This document shows, in pieces, positions 31,156-41,452 of a DNA stretch of 64,000 nucleotides (the first letter of the stretch is position 1; every line of letters starts with the position of its first letter). Source of the stretch: Profftia sp020342455 (GTDB taxonomy: Bacteria > Pseudomonadota > Gammaproteobacteria > Enterobacterales > Enterobacteriaceae); the NCBI RefSeq assembly GCF_020342455.1, contig NZ_CP080506.1, positions 1,116,001 to 1,180,000 on the forward strand, given 5' to 3'. The notes below the pieces were generated by a model. That model did no database searches. It was not told the DNA's origin and saw only the letters and a program-made list of their open reading frames with translations. The translations under genes were made by a program, and so were the position numbers.

Positions 31156-31605
31156 ATGCATCATCTAATACTAGATCTACAAATAGCCTGTAAAAATATT
31201 GAGGGTATTCCCAATAAAGATAATTTTTATCATTGGTTAAATATAGCTTTACGGCAGTATAAAAAAAATACAGAGATTACTATTCGCCTAATTGATGATA
31301 CTGAAAGTTATAAACTAAATATGACTTATCGTGGTCAACATAAACCTACAAATGTTTTATCTTTTCCATTTGAATCACCTTTAGGTATGAATATTCCTTT
31401 ATTAGGTGATATTATCATCTGTCGCCAAATAGTTGAAAGAGAATCTAAAGAGCAAAATATATCACTGATATCACATTGGGCGCATATGGTTATCCACGGC
31501 AGTTTACATCTACTAGGGTATAATCATATTTTTGATAACGAAGCAGAAGAAATGGAAGCTTTAGAAACGGAAATAATGCAAGAACTAGGATATATTAATA
31601 TTTAA
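31156..31605 (+). CDS. ybeY: Endoribonuclease YbeY (16S rRNA maturation)
   Basis: YbeY is a metal-dependent RNase needed for 16S rRNA 3' maturation and ribosome quality control. The metal motif H114-x3-H118-x5-H124 is complete (HGSLHLLGYNH), and Arg59 in TYRGQHKPTNVLSFPF is conserved. The residue before the last His is Asn instead of the usual Asp (GYDH). The protein is 149 residues against about 155, with a shortened C-terminus. It is the first gene of ybeY-corC-lnt, the enterobacterial order, and lies 102 nt before corC. No strong ribosome site is visible. Confidence 0.95.
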   Translation: MHHLILDLQIACKNIEGIPNKDNFYHWLNIALRQYKKNTEITIRLIDDTESYKLNMTYRGQHKPTNVLSFPFESPLGMNIPLLGDIIICRQIVERESKEQNISLISHWAHMVIHGSLHLLGYNHIFDNEAEEMEALETEIMQELGYINI

Positions 31606-31707
31606 AAACTAAAGAATAATTAAATTCAATTTTGATACCCTTTAATAAAATACACTATCATCTTTTATTGATTTAAAACTTATTCCAGGTAACCACAGAT
31701 TAATACT

Positions 31708-32595
31708 ATGAGCGACGCACATTCGCTAGACGCAGATAACCATAGTCCAAAAAAAAGCTTTTTTTCTTTGATTTTCAACCTACTATTTCATGGAGAACCT
31801 AAAAATCGTAAAGATTTAGTTGAGCTGATTCGTGACTCTGAGCAAAATGAATTAATAGATCTAGATACCCGTGATATGTTGGAAGGGGTAATGGATATTA
31901 CTGAGCAGAGAGTACGCGATATAATGATTCCACGAAGCCAAATGATTACTTTAAGATGTAATCAAACCATAGAAGAATGTTTAGATATTATTGTTGATTC
32001 TGCACATTCTCGGTTCCCTGTAATTAGCGAAGATAAAGATCATATTGAAGGAATTTTACTAGCAAAAGATCTACTGCAGTTTATGCATAATGATTCTAAA
32101 CCTTTTAATATTGATACAATATTACGTTCTGCTGTAATTGTCCCAGAAAGCAAACGTGTTGATCGTATGCTAAAAGAGTTCCGTTCACAACGTTATCATA
32201 TGGCAATCGTTATTGATGAGTTCGGTGGTGTTTCCGGATTAGTAACTATAGAAGATATTCTTGAACTTATCGTAGGTGAAATAGATGATGAGTATGATGA
32301 AATAGAGGATAGAGATATACGTCAAATTAGTCGTAATGTGTATACAATACGTGCGCTCATCCAGATTAAAGATTTCAACTTGTCCTTTAGCACTACTTTT
32401 AGTGATGAAGAAGTAGATACTTTAGGTGGTTTAATAATGCGATCTTTTGGACATTTACCTGTACGCGGAGATATCCTAAATATTGATGGGTATCAGTTTA
32501 AAGTAGCGATAGTAGATAGCAGGCGTATTATACAGGTTCATGTAAAAATACCAGAAAAATCTCCTGAACCAATATTACACCTGGAAAATCTATAA
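31708..32595 (+). CDS. corC: CBS-domain protein CorC (YbeX)
   Basis: CorC is a cytosolic CBS-pair protein linked to Mg/Co efflux and, in E. coli, to ribosome homeostasis. At 295 residues it has normal length. The N-terminus (residues 1-65, KNRKDLVELIRDSEQNELIDLDTRDMLEGVMDI) leads to two CBS motifs (about 70-190; VRDIMIPRSQMITL, IVPESKRVDRMLKEFRSQRYHMAIVIDEFGGVSGLVTIEDILE). The C-terminal transporter-associated domain starts near residue 205 (EEVDTLGGLIMRSFGHLPVRGD). The lnt start follows four nt after its stop, so the two are probably translationally coupled. Confidence 0.96.
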   Translation: MSDAHSLDADNHSPKKSFFSLIFNLLFHGEPKNRKDLVELIRDSEQNELIDLDTRDMLEGVMDITEQRVRDIMIPRSQMITLRCNQTIEECLDIIVDSAHSRFPVISEDKDHIEGILLAKDLLQFMHNDSKPFNIDTILRSAVIVPESKRVDRMLKEFRSQRYHMAIVIDEFGGVSGLVTIEDILELIVGEIDDEYDEIEDRDIRQISRNVYTIRALIQIKDFNLSFSTTFSDEEVDTLGGLIMRSFGHLPVRGDILNIDGYQFKVAIVDSRRIIQVHVKIPEKSPEPILHLENL

Positions 32596-32599
32596 TAAT

Positions 32600-34135
32600 A
32601 TGTCTTTATTTTTTTCATATAATTGGTTATCAGCTCTACTAGCATTTATATTAGGTGCCACTGGAACGCTTTCTTTCTCTCCCTACGATTGTTGGCCAAC
32701 GGCACTAATTTCTATGATAGGTTTACTTGCTGTGCCTTTAAATTGTAAAACTAAAAAGACTATTATATTAGGTTTTTTATGGGGTATGGGATTATTTGGT
32801 ACCGGAGTTAGCTGGATTTATATAAGCATAAAACAATTTGGGGGTATGTCAACTCCTATAAATATATTACTAATAACCCTGCTAATCACTTATCTTTCAT
32901 TTTATCCCATGCTATTTACTGGATTACTTAACTATTTTTGGCCTACTGTTAATTTTTGGCGTTTAGTTGTTGCTGCTCCTACACTTTGGCAAATCACTGA
33001 ACTCTTACGTAGTTATATTTTAACTGGGTTCCCTTGGTTACAGTTTGGATATAGCCAAATCAACGGCCCACTAAAAGGACTAATACCTATTTTTGGTGTA
33101 AATATAATTACTTACTTACTAATGACTATTAGCGGTTTATTAGTACTATCTATATCATCACGGACAGTAACACCTTCTATTTTAGCTATTATTTTATTAA
33201 TTTTACCTTATCCATTGTGTAGTATTCAATTTTATCAGAGTCAACCTTGTAGGGTAGTTCGTGTAGCAATGGTTCAGGGTAATATTAAACAAACAATAAA
33301 ATGGAATCCAAATTTATTTATTGATACACTAAAAACTTATCTCGCAGAGTCTTATCCTTATCTTTATAAAGCTCAAATTATTATTTGGCCTGAGTTAACT
33401 ATTACAGATACGGAGAAACATCAAAACCAATCTCTCATTATGCTTGACCGCTTATTTTATTTACATCACAGTAGTCTTGTTACTGGTATTATTAATGATA
33501 ATATATGCGAGAATAGTCAGTATAATATATGTTATTACAATAGTATTATTGTACTAGGAGATCAAAAACCTTATAAATATGCAGGCAGCAATCGATACAA
33601 TAAGCATCATCTAGTACCGTTTGGTGAGTTTGTACCAATCGAACGCTTTCTAAGGCCTCTCGCTCCTTTATTTAATTTACCTATGTCTTCTTTTACAAAA
33701 GGTAATTATATTCAGCCACCACTCAGTGTACAAGGATATAAGATAACATCTATGATTTGTTATGAGATCTTACTAGGAGAACAGATACGAGCAAATTTTA
33801 GTCCTGATACTAACTTCTTACTCACTATATCTAATGATGCTTGGTTTGGTCACTCCATAGGTCCGTGGCAACACTTCCAAATGGCGCGTATTCGTGCATT
33901 AGAGCTTGGTCGCCCATTATTATGTAGTACTAATAATGGTATTACGGCAGCAGTAGATGCCTCAGGTAACGTAATTGCTAAAATACCACAATTTAAACGG
34001 AAAGTCTTAGAGGTAATGATTATGCCAACTATTGGAATTACTCCTTATGCTCGTTTTGGATCTATTCCATTATGGATTATAATCTTTACTATGTCTTATT
34101 TATCTATATATTTTAGAAATATACCATTAAAATAA
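32600..34135 (+). CDS. lnt: Apolipoprotein N-acyltransferase
   Basis: Lnt is an inner-membrane enzyme that adds the third acyl chain to lipoproteins so that they can be sorted to the outer membrane. The 511 residues match E. coli (512). The N-terminal half has six to seven membrane helices. The periplasmic nitrilase domain starts near residue 220 (VRVAMVQGNIKQ). The catalytic triad is recognisable: Glu in IIIWPELTIT (about 266), Lys in YNKHHLVPFGEFVPIE (about 335) and Cys in MICYEILLGEQ (about 387). A last helix closes the protein. Order ybeY-corC-lnt is conserved. It implies an outer membrane with lipoproteins. Confidence 0.97.
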   Translation: MSLFFSYNWLSALLAFILGATGTLSFSPYDCWPTALISMIGLLAVPLNCKTKKTIILGFLWGMGLFGTGVSWIYISIKQFGGMSTPINILLITLLITYLSFYPMLFTGLLNYFWPTVNFWRLVVAAPTLWQITELLRSYILTGFPWLQFGYSQINGPLKGLIPIFGVNIITYLLMTISGLLVLSISSRTVTPSILAIILLILPYPLCSIQFYQSQPCRVVRVAMVQGNIKQTIKWNPNLFIDTLKTYLAESYPYLYKAQIIIWPELTITDTEKHQNQSLIMLDRLFYLHHSSLVTGIINDNICENSQYNICYYNSIIVLGDQKPYKYAGSNRYNKHHLVPFGEFVPIERFLRPLAPLFNLPMSSFTKGNYIQPPLSVQGYKITSMICYEILLGEQIRANFSPDTNFLLTISNDAWFGHSIGPWQHFQMARIRALELGRPLLCSTNNGITAAVDASGNVIAKIPQFKRKVLEVMIMPTIGITPYARFGSIPLWIIIFTMSYLSIYFRNIPLK

Positions 34136-35170
34136 TTTGTTATATCTTAAGGTTAATATGAATGATTGTAGATAATCAAGATAGTACTATGTACTAAATC
34201 TTGCATCTTTTTAGTTCTTATAAACTACATAAATCTAGAGTAATATACAAGATATCATCTATAAATAAATTTATTATAATTTATAATTTCTAACCATAAG
34301 ATATTCTATTAATATCAATTTTATTACCATTTATTATAATCAATGGTAGATCTCAGAGTAACTATTGTAGTGAAATATTAATATAATAATTACCCCAAGA
34401 AATTTACTATTAATTTTAAGTATTTACCTTCTTATAATAGGATTAGATCCTTAATTTTTTTCTTATAATTAACTATATATTCAATGCATATTAAATTTAT
34501 TTTCGAAAAAATTCTGAATAAATTTTTTCTTACTAATTTTAATACTAGATAATCCACATTTATTTGTATTGCTAACTATTATAACTAGTAGTATTGATTC
34601 AATTTTATTATACTATAATATTTTTTATCTAACATGTAATAAAACATGGAGAAGTAATAATATTAAGATCATAAATTCACTTTAGATTATATAATAAATA
34701 GAAGAAAATTTTAGATGTAAAAATAATACTTTCTACTCTATTTATAAATATAATAATATACTGTCAATTAATTTTTAATTTTTTATAAATAGAGTAAATA
34801 AATTTATATAAGAGTAATTATAAAATTATTATCCCCATTTTCATTTATATCTATATACTTAAATCAATAAAAAAATTAAAATGATACAATCAAAATTACT
34901 ATTTAGTGATATAATTATACTGTATCTATGAACTAATATAAACTATAAGATATAATTTCAGTATTAACCAGTCATCTAAATACTATATAATAATTATTAT
35001 ATTATAAATTAATGTAATTTTAAATGATACTTATAAAGTATAAATATAATTTATATAAATTAACGAAGTATTAATACATTACATCATAAATTACAATTAT
35101 TTTAACTATATATTTTCTACTATACTATTAAATTATTATTATAGTGAGTTATTTAAGGATATAATATATC
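34136..35170. other. Blank AT-rich region between convergent lnt and pdxY
   Basis: About 1 kb separates two genes that point toward each other. I see no gene and no clear intrinsic terminator for either. Confidence 0.5.
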
Positions 35171-36031
35171 TTATATAGCTACCGCTGTAAAGTGATGCAT
35201 AGGATTTACAATACGATCTTGCATGGCTACAATTTGTAGTTCATAGGCCCCCATTGCTTTAGTAGTTAATATTACATCATATACTACCGAAGTCACATGT
35301 TCTAAAGAATTCTTTAAAGATTTACCTTTTAGCATATTTACTAATAACAAACCACTAGTTAAATCTCCAACTCCAACCGGTTGCCGCATACCAAAATCAA
35401 CTAACGGACGGCTAATATGCCACGCTTCATTAGCGGCTATCAACATCATTTCAAAAGAATCTTTATGATACCCAGCATTAGATAAATGCTTCACTAAGAT
35501 TACTTTGTGACTATCAGTTATAATATTACGAGCAGAACATAAAACTTCCTCTACGTTATTAATTTTATTTCCAGTCAAGAATTCTAATTCAAGTAAGTTA
35601 GGCGCTATAATGTCACTACTAACTATTGCATTATGAACAAAAAACTCTGCTACTCCCGGAGGAACAACACAACCTTTTTCTGGGTGACCCATAACAGGAT
35701 CGCAAAAATACCAAGCATTTGGATTGACATTTTTTACTGTGCGAACAATATCTAGAATATAATATCCTTGTTCTAATGAACCAATATATCCACTCAATAC
35801 AGCATCACAATTTTTAAGTTGATTAATATTTAGAATACCCTGCACAATATCTATTAAATATTTACCTGGAATTACAGAACCAGTCCATTGACCATATTGA
35901 GTATGATTCGAGAATTGAACAGTATTTAGCGGCCAAACATTAACTCCCATACGACGCATGGGAAAAACTACAACACTATTTCCTGCATGACCAAAAACTA
36001 CATGAGATTGAATAGATAAAATATTTTTCAT
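35171..36031 (-). CDS. pdxY: Pyridoxal kinase PdxY
   Basis: PdxY phosphorylates pyridoxal to pyridoxal 5'-phosphate, a salvage route to vitamin B6 cofactor. The 286 residues match E. coli PdxY (287): MKNILSIQSHVVFGHAGNSVVVFPMRRMGVNVWPLNTVQFSNHTQYGQW, FCDPVMGHPEKGCVVPPGVAEF, SDIIAPNLLELEFLTG and RPLVDFGMRQPVGVGDLTSGLLL, which holds the catalytic Asp of the ribokinase-like family. It is called PdxY, not PdxK, because of its closeness throughout. The usual upstream tyrS is not here. A weak AGG lies upstream of the ATG. Confidence 0.96.
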   Translation of the reverse strand: MKNILSIQSHVVFGHAGNSVVVFPMRRMGVNVWPLNTVQFSNHTQYGQWTGSVIPGKYLIDIVQGILNINQLKNCDAVLSGYIGSLEQGYYILDIVRTVKNVNPNAWYFCDPVMGHPEKGCVVPPGVAEFFVHNAIVSSDIIAPNLLELEFLTGNKINNVEEVLCSARNIITDSHKVILVKHLSNAGYHKDSFEMMLIAANEAWHISRPLVDFGMRQPVGVGDLTSGLLLVNMLKGKSLKNSLEHVTSVVYDVILTTKAMGAYELQIVAMQDRIVNPMHHFTAVAI

Positions 36032-36663
36032 GAACGCAAACCTATAAACCTACGCTAGCAATAACTACTATAGTTTATAATCGAGAAATATAAAAATCCT
36101 GAATCTTAACTATATTCTAGAAAAAATTTATAGTAAAGTAGAGCTATGTAATAGCTTATTATTAAATAATAAATACTTTTATTAAATACTTATTTAAATT
36201 TAATATTTTTATACAATTCCGTAAAAAGGATATTTACAATTATCTTGACTTATATAACAATTTAGTCAAAGTCTATAAATATACTATCTTTAAAATACGT
36301 ATAAAAATTATTTTACTCTTAAAATTATCTAAGATTATTTGTCTATAATTTTAATTAATATCAATTGATTTATGTTTTCTTTAGAAGAAAAATATGACTT
36401 ATTCTAAATGATAATAACCTTAAATTTTTTAAGTATTGAAATTAATTACCTTAAAAAAATAAAAATTTATTTTATTATATACTATAAAAATAGTAATACT
36501 TATTAAGTAATATTGTTTTATTTAAAGACTATTATATATTACTAAGATATTAAACAATATTTTAAAATTATTTAGACAAAATATTTTTTATATCCATTAT
36601 TAAATTAATTAATCATATATTTATAAAATATTACTATATAACTTAAAAAGTTAGAATCTATTT

Positions 36664-36706
36664 GAGATATAATTTTAATATCTAAAAGATATTAAAATGA
36701 TATCTC
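36664..36706. repeat. 20-bp inverted repeat with one mismatch and 3-nt loop
   Basis: Arms 36664-36683 (GAGATATAATTTTAATATCT) and 36687-36706 are reverse complements except for one position (A71 opposite G99 of 36600s numbering). Plus-strand flank is CTCTCAATAAAATTTG, so no clean T-tract. Confidence 0.5.
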
Positions 36707-39700
36707 CTCTCAATAAAATTTGATTAATCCCAATATTTATTAATTTAATAAATATTATATTATATATGGATGATATTTAAAGAATTAATTTAATTTTATT
36801 ATTAATATTAATTATTCAGTAGACGTTAAATCTAATGATGATATCATAATTTATAATTATTAGGATTAAAATAACTTATATTATTATTTAATTGTCATTA
36901 AATTTACTTAAATAGTGATAATTCAATAAATCATAAAATATATCTAAAATTCTAATTAATGTAATACAATATTAAATATATTATACTAAAAGTATCTGTA
37001 TATTGTAATAGACAGTTATTTTTTATTAAATATTAATGTTACTAGAAGTAACTCTTTTACAATATCTTAATATACTAGATACTTTATAAGTAAAAATAAA
37101 AATTTTATAAGAAAATATTAATTTTCTATTATAATATTAATATTAGTAGTATTTAGGTAGGAATAAATGTTCTTATATTTAATAAAATATTTTTAAATTG
37201 TTAAAATACTTTAAGTATTAATTAGTTAGTAAAAAAATCATAATATTATAAAAGAAATTTTGATAAAATTTTATTAAAATAATCTATGTTACAAAAAAGA
37301 TCATAATATACTTTAATTATGATAAATGTATTATTTTATAAAATCTATTTTAAAATAAAGTTATTTTTATTAAAGTTAATTTATATAATCACTTAAAGCT
37401 TATAGAAGCTATATCTTATAAGATATAAGAGTAGTAATATACTATATAAGAAACATGACAAATAAAATATGTTAAAATAACATCAGGTATTGATTATAAA
37501 TATTTATATTTTATTAAAATAAAATAATATTTTAATATATTAGTAATAGTAAAAAACTATTTTTTACTATGTAAAACTAATTAAATAAAATATAAAATAA
37601 TTATTAATTTAATTATATACTAATATAGTAATAGATGATTATCTATAATCTCTTATGTAATATTATTTTAATCTATACCTTATGATAATATCTATAAGAT
37701 TCTCTCTTAAATATTATTCTATATAAAAAATAATATTTGCTTTATCTTTTATAATAAAAAGTTAAAACTATAAAAAATTATTTTAACTAATTAATGTAAT
37801 CTAGGTATCATTGTTTTGAGATATAATAACTATTAATATATCTAATTTATATACATAATGATTAATACTAATATATTTCTCAAATAATACTTATTACTTA
37901 TTAAATGTTCTTATATATATAATATAATTATTTTAATAAATTTTGAGTAAAGTTTATTAAAATTTCTAAATATTATTACCAACTAAATAAATGCATCAAT
38001 CTTCGTCATTTATATTACGCTTAATATAAAAATATATTTTTTATATTAGTCTTTTATAAAAAATAAATATTCTTTTAATATTGAAAAGAAATATATTTTA
38101 ATGATACTAAAATACCTATCAATGAATATATACAACTAAAAAATTATTTATATATTATTTATTTTATTTCTTAAGTTAGCTGGGTTACTAGAGTTTTATA
38201 TATGTATATTAATTCCTATTTTATAAGATTTTTATTGCATTTATACATTTTAAATTATTATATAAAACAGTTATAAATATAGTAATAATAAAATTATTAC
38301 CCTTATGTATTAAAGATAATTTATGAGATTATTTATGTTATTGTATTAAAATTACCTATAATTTAAAATAACAAATAGATTATCAAGATGTTTAGTTACT
38401 TGGAATATTTATCTTTCTTTAATTATAATATATAGAATATTTCTAAATATAAATACCTTATTAAAAAATAAATTATGGAAATAATTTAGTAAATAATATT
38501 CATTCTTTAAATATCTTTTTAAATATATTTAATTATAAAAAATAATAAGAAATGTATTAACTATAGATTATAAAAATAATTTAATAAAACAAGGAAAATT
38601 ATACTATAAATATATAAGCAAATAATATAAAATTAAGTATTTTTTGCTTTTATCATCAGGCAAATTATTTTTTCTTCAAAAAAACTATAATTATATAAAA
38701 ATTTAATTTTTTCTATAAAAATTTTAAAAAATATATGATATTAAAATTTATACTCTGCTATTATTAGGATTAATATTATTAAATAATTTTTAGATTACTG
38801 TGCTAGTATAGAATCACTATAAAAAAATACTTATAATTTGGATAATATTTTAAATATATATAGGTTATTAAAATAAATATTTATTTTAGATTATAGATAT
38901 GCATATATACTTATTAATATATTAACAATAGATAGAATGATAAAAACAAACTATACTAGTTTTTATTAAATATAAGTTATACTAAAAAAATCAGAAAAAC
39001 ATACTTACATTAATATTGCTAAATTGTTTATATACTTTTCTATTTTAGAGAAAACCCTTATCTATTAATTTGTAATACTAAGCTTTACAAATTTTGTATA
39101 ATATACAAACTACATAAGTTTAATAAAATTAAGAAACATTGTATTTATTACATGATATATATCCATATATATCCATTAGTATCTTCAGTAAAAAAAGTGA
39201 TAAATAAAAATAGACATTTCTATAGCATTAAATAGTAGTATTATACTACTTGTATGAATAATTATATATACTTTAAAAGTTTAATTATATATAATATTAT
39301 TTAAATATAAATTAACTGGAAATATATATTTAATATTCTAAATGAGATATTAGAGATCATTATCCATAACAATAAAAATAAACAATAAAGTATTTAGAAA
39401 TCATACCATCACTCTAGATACTAATCATTACATACATTTAATTTAAAATATAATAAGCCTTTATACTGACAAAATAGATTATTAGAATATGTTATATCTA
39501 AGTTAACGTGATCTTTTATCGCAAAACGGTATATTAAAATAATAAAATAAAATAGCGACTAAAATAAATATTTTAAATTTTATTGATATCTCATACGTTG
39601 ATTGAGAACATTACTACTTTAGAAAAAGTATAAGTATGTAACATTCATTATTATATTACTTAATGAAATATAAATTTATAGCGACATAAAGATTCATATT

Positions 39701-39751
39701 TTAAATTATAGTTAATAACGATTATCTTATTAATAAGCATAATTTATAACA

Positions 39752-39767
39752 ACCCTTTAATAAGGGT
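39752..39767 (-). terminator. Weak hairpin downstream of grxD
   Basis: ACCCTT (39752-39757) pairs with AAGGGT (39762-39767) around TAAT, 67 nt beyond the grxD stop. The following minus-strand TGTTATAAATT is only partly T-rich. Confidence 0.3.
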
Positions 39768-39833
39768 AAAATATAGCTTAAATTAAGCAAGATCTTTTTT
39801 TAAATTAATCATTATTTTATAATAATTCATTTT

Positions 39834-40160
39834 CTAACTACATAATTTTAATAAAGTTTTTGTAACTAGTTCTTGTAATTCCCCTGTACGGTACATTTCT
39901 ATTATTATATCACAACCACCTATTAACTCCTTTTCAATCCATAACTGAGGAAAAGTTGGCCAATTAGCATATTTTGGTAACTCAACACGAATATCATAAT
40001 CCTGAAGAATATCAATGTAAGTAAAATTTTCACTACAAGCAGATAATGCTTGAACAGCACGCGCTGAAAAACCACAAAGAGGAAATTTAGGTGATCCCTT
40101 CATATATAAAAGAATAGGATTATTATCAAGTTGATATTGAATTTTTTTAAAAGCAGTCAT
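39834..40160 (-). CDS. grxD: Monothiol glutaredoxin, Grx4 type
   Basis: GrxD is a CGFS glutaredoxin that binds a shared [2Fe-2S] cluster and takes part in Fe-S trafficking. The active site CGFS starts at Cys29 (KGSPKFPLCGFSARAVQAL). The conserved ELPKYANWPTFPQLWIEKELIGGCDIIIEMYRTGEL carries the cis-Pro and glutathione-binding GGCD. At 108 residues it is slightly shorter than E. coli (115), which lacks only a charged tail. The N-terminus starts at MTAFKKIQYQLDNNPILLYMKG. It stands alone, and with erpA suggests that Fe-S assembly is maintained. Confidence 0.95.
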   Translation of the reverse strand: MTAFKKIQYQLDNNPILLYMKGSPKFPLCGFSARAVQALSACSENFTYIDILQDYDIRVELPKYANWPTFPQLWIEKELIGGCDIIIEMYRTGELQELVTKTLLKLCS

Positions 40161-40704
40161 TACTGTTGTTCCTTTTATCAGAATAATATTTTCTTAATGT
40201 AAGTTATATTTTTAATTACAATACGATACTATAATTTTATTATAATCTAAAATAATAAATGATTTTTAAAATTATTTTATTAAAAAATAAGAATATAATT
40301 CTTATATTATTAAATATTAAAATTTTCAAATTGCTATTAAATATCCCATAATTACAAAATTAAATTTTAATAATATAATGTAATATTAAATTTTATTTTA
40401 TTCCTTGAGGTATAAACATTAAAATAATATAAGTAATAAAAGGAATACAGGTAAATTACAATAGTATTAAGTAATAATATTTTCGTTATATATTGATACT
40501 TAAAATATAGTTTATAAACATATATTAGTGTATAGTATCTAACTAATTTTCTTCTATTTCCAATAAATACTTACTAATAAAATGATAACATAACACCTTA
40601 TAATCACTTAGATCTGTATATTTAAAATTTACTAATAAAATATATCTAATTTTTAAATAACATTGTTTTAATAAAAAATTATTAAGCTTAATAATGAGAA
40701 CTAT
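40161..40704. other. AT-rich spacer between divergent grxD and queE
   Basis: The 0.54 kb between two divergent genes should hold promoters for both, but too many AT-rich matches exist to choose one. An 8-bp hairpin ATAAGAAT/ATTCTTAT occurs at about 40285-40305. Confidence 0.45.
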
Positions 40705-41376
40705 ATGTTTTATCCAATTAATGAAATATTACAAACTTTACAAGGGGAAGGTTTTTATACTGGTGTTCCAGCTATTTTTATTCGTCTACAAGGATGTCCA
40801 GTTGGATGTAGTTGGTGCGATACTAAATATACTTGGGAGAAGTTACCAAAATACCAGATTGATATGAATAAAATATTAAATAAAACTAAAGAGAGTAATG
40901 CATGGGGAACCGCAACCCCTAAACAATTATTAGTAATTTTACGTACACTAGGATATACTGCTCGTCATGTAGTGATAACTGGGGGTGAACCTTGTATAAA
41001 TGATTTACGTCCGCTAACTGAGTTACTCATTAGATGCGGTTTATCATGCCAAATTGAAACTAGTGGAACACATAAAATTCTTTGTTCTGATAAGACTTGG
41101 GTAACAGTATCACCAAAAGTAAATATGAAGGGTAACATGAAGGTATTAGACTCTGCACTTTTACGTTCTGATGAAATTAAACACCCAGTAGCTCGTAAAA
41201 GTGATATTGAAAATTTAGATAATTTATTAACAATACTACAAGACGATAAAAAACGTATAATTACACTTCAACCTATAAGCCAAAAAAATAGTGCCTACAA
41301 ACTTTGCATAGATACTTGTATTGCACGCAATTGGCGTTTATCAATTCAAACACATAAATACTTGGGTATCTCATAA
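40705..41376 (+). CDS. queE: 7-carboxy-7-deazaguanine synthase (radical SAM)
   Basis: QueE makes 7-carboxy-7-deazaguanine, a step toward queuosine in tRNA. At 223 residues it equals the E. coli enzyme. The radical SAM cluster motif is C31-x3-C35-x2-C38 (CPVGCSWC), with the glycine-rich VVITGGEPCI and QIETSGTH downstream. The end NWRLSIQTHKYLGIS is conserved. The start MFYPINEILQTLQGEGFYTG fits the family. Its neighbours give no other queuosine gene. A good intrinsic terminator follows about 53 nt after the stop. Confidence 0.96.
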   Translation: MFYPINEILQTLQGEGFYTGVPAIFIRLQGCPVGCSWCDTKYTWEKLPKYQIDMNKILNKTKESNAWGTATPKQLLVILRTLGYTARHVVITGGEPCINDLRPLTELLIRCGLSCQIETSGTHKILCSDKTWVTVSPKVNMKGNMKVLDSALLRSDEIKHPVARKSDIENLDNLLTILQDDKKRIITLQPISQKNSAYKLCIDTCIARNWRLSIQTHKYLGIS

Positions 41377-41428
41377 CATGTTACTAGTGTATTTAAAAAT
41401 TTACCATATATAATATCTTTATAGACAG

Positions 41429-41452
41429 AATAGTAATCTTACTATTTTTTTT
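41429..41452 (+). terminator. Intrinsic terminator of queE
   Basis: AATAGTA (41429-41435) pairs with TACTATT (41440-41446) around ATCT, followed directly by six more T (41447-41452), 53 nt after the queE stop. This is the best Rho-independent terminator seen in the window. Confidence 0.65.

Larger units (their letters stand above)
36032..39833. other. Longest blank AT-rich region (3.8 kb)
   Basis: No credible gene, tRNA or protein remnant on either strand. One near-perfect 20-bp inverted repeat lies at 36664-36706, and short AT palindromes are frequent. The stretch could have held three or four genes, all erased beyond recognition by eye. Confidence 0.55.
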
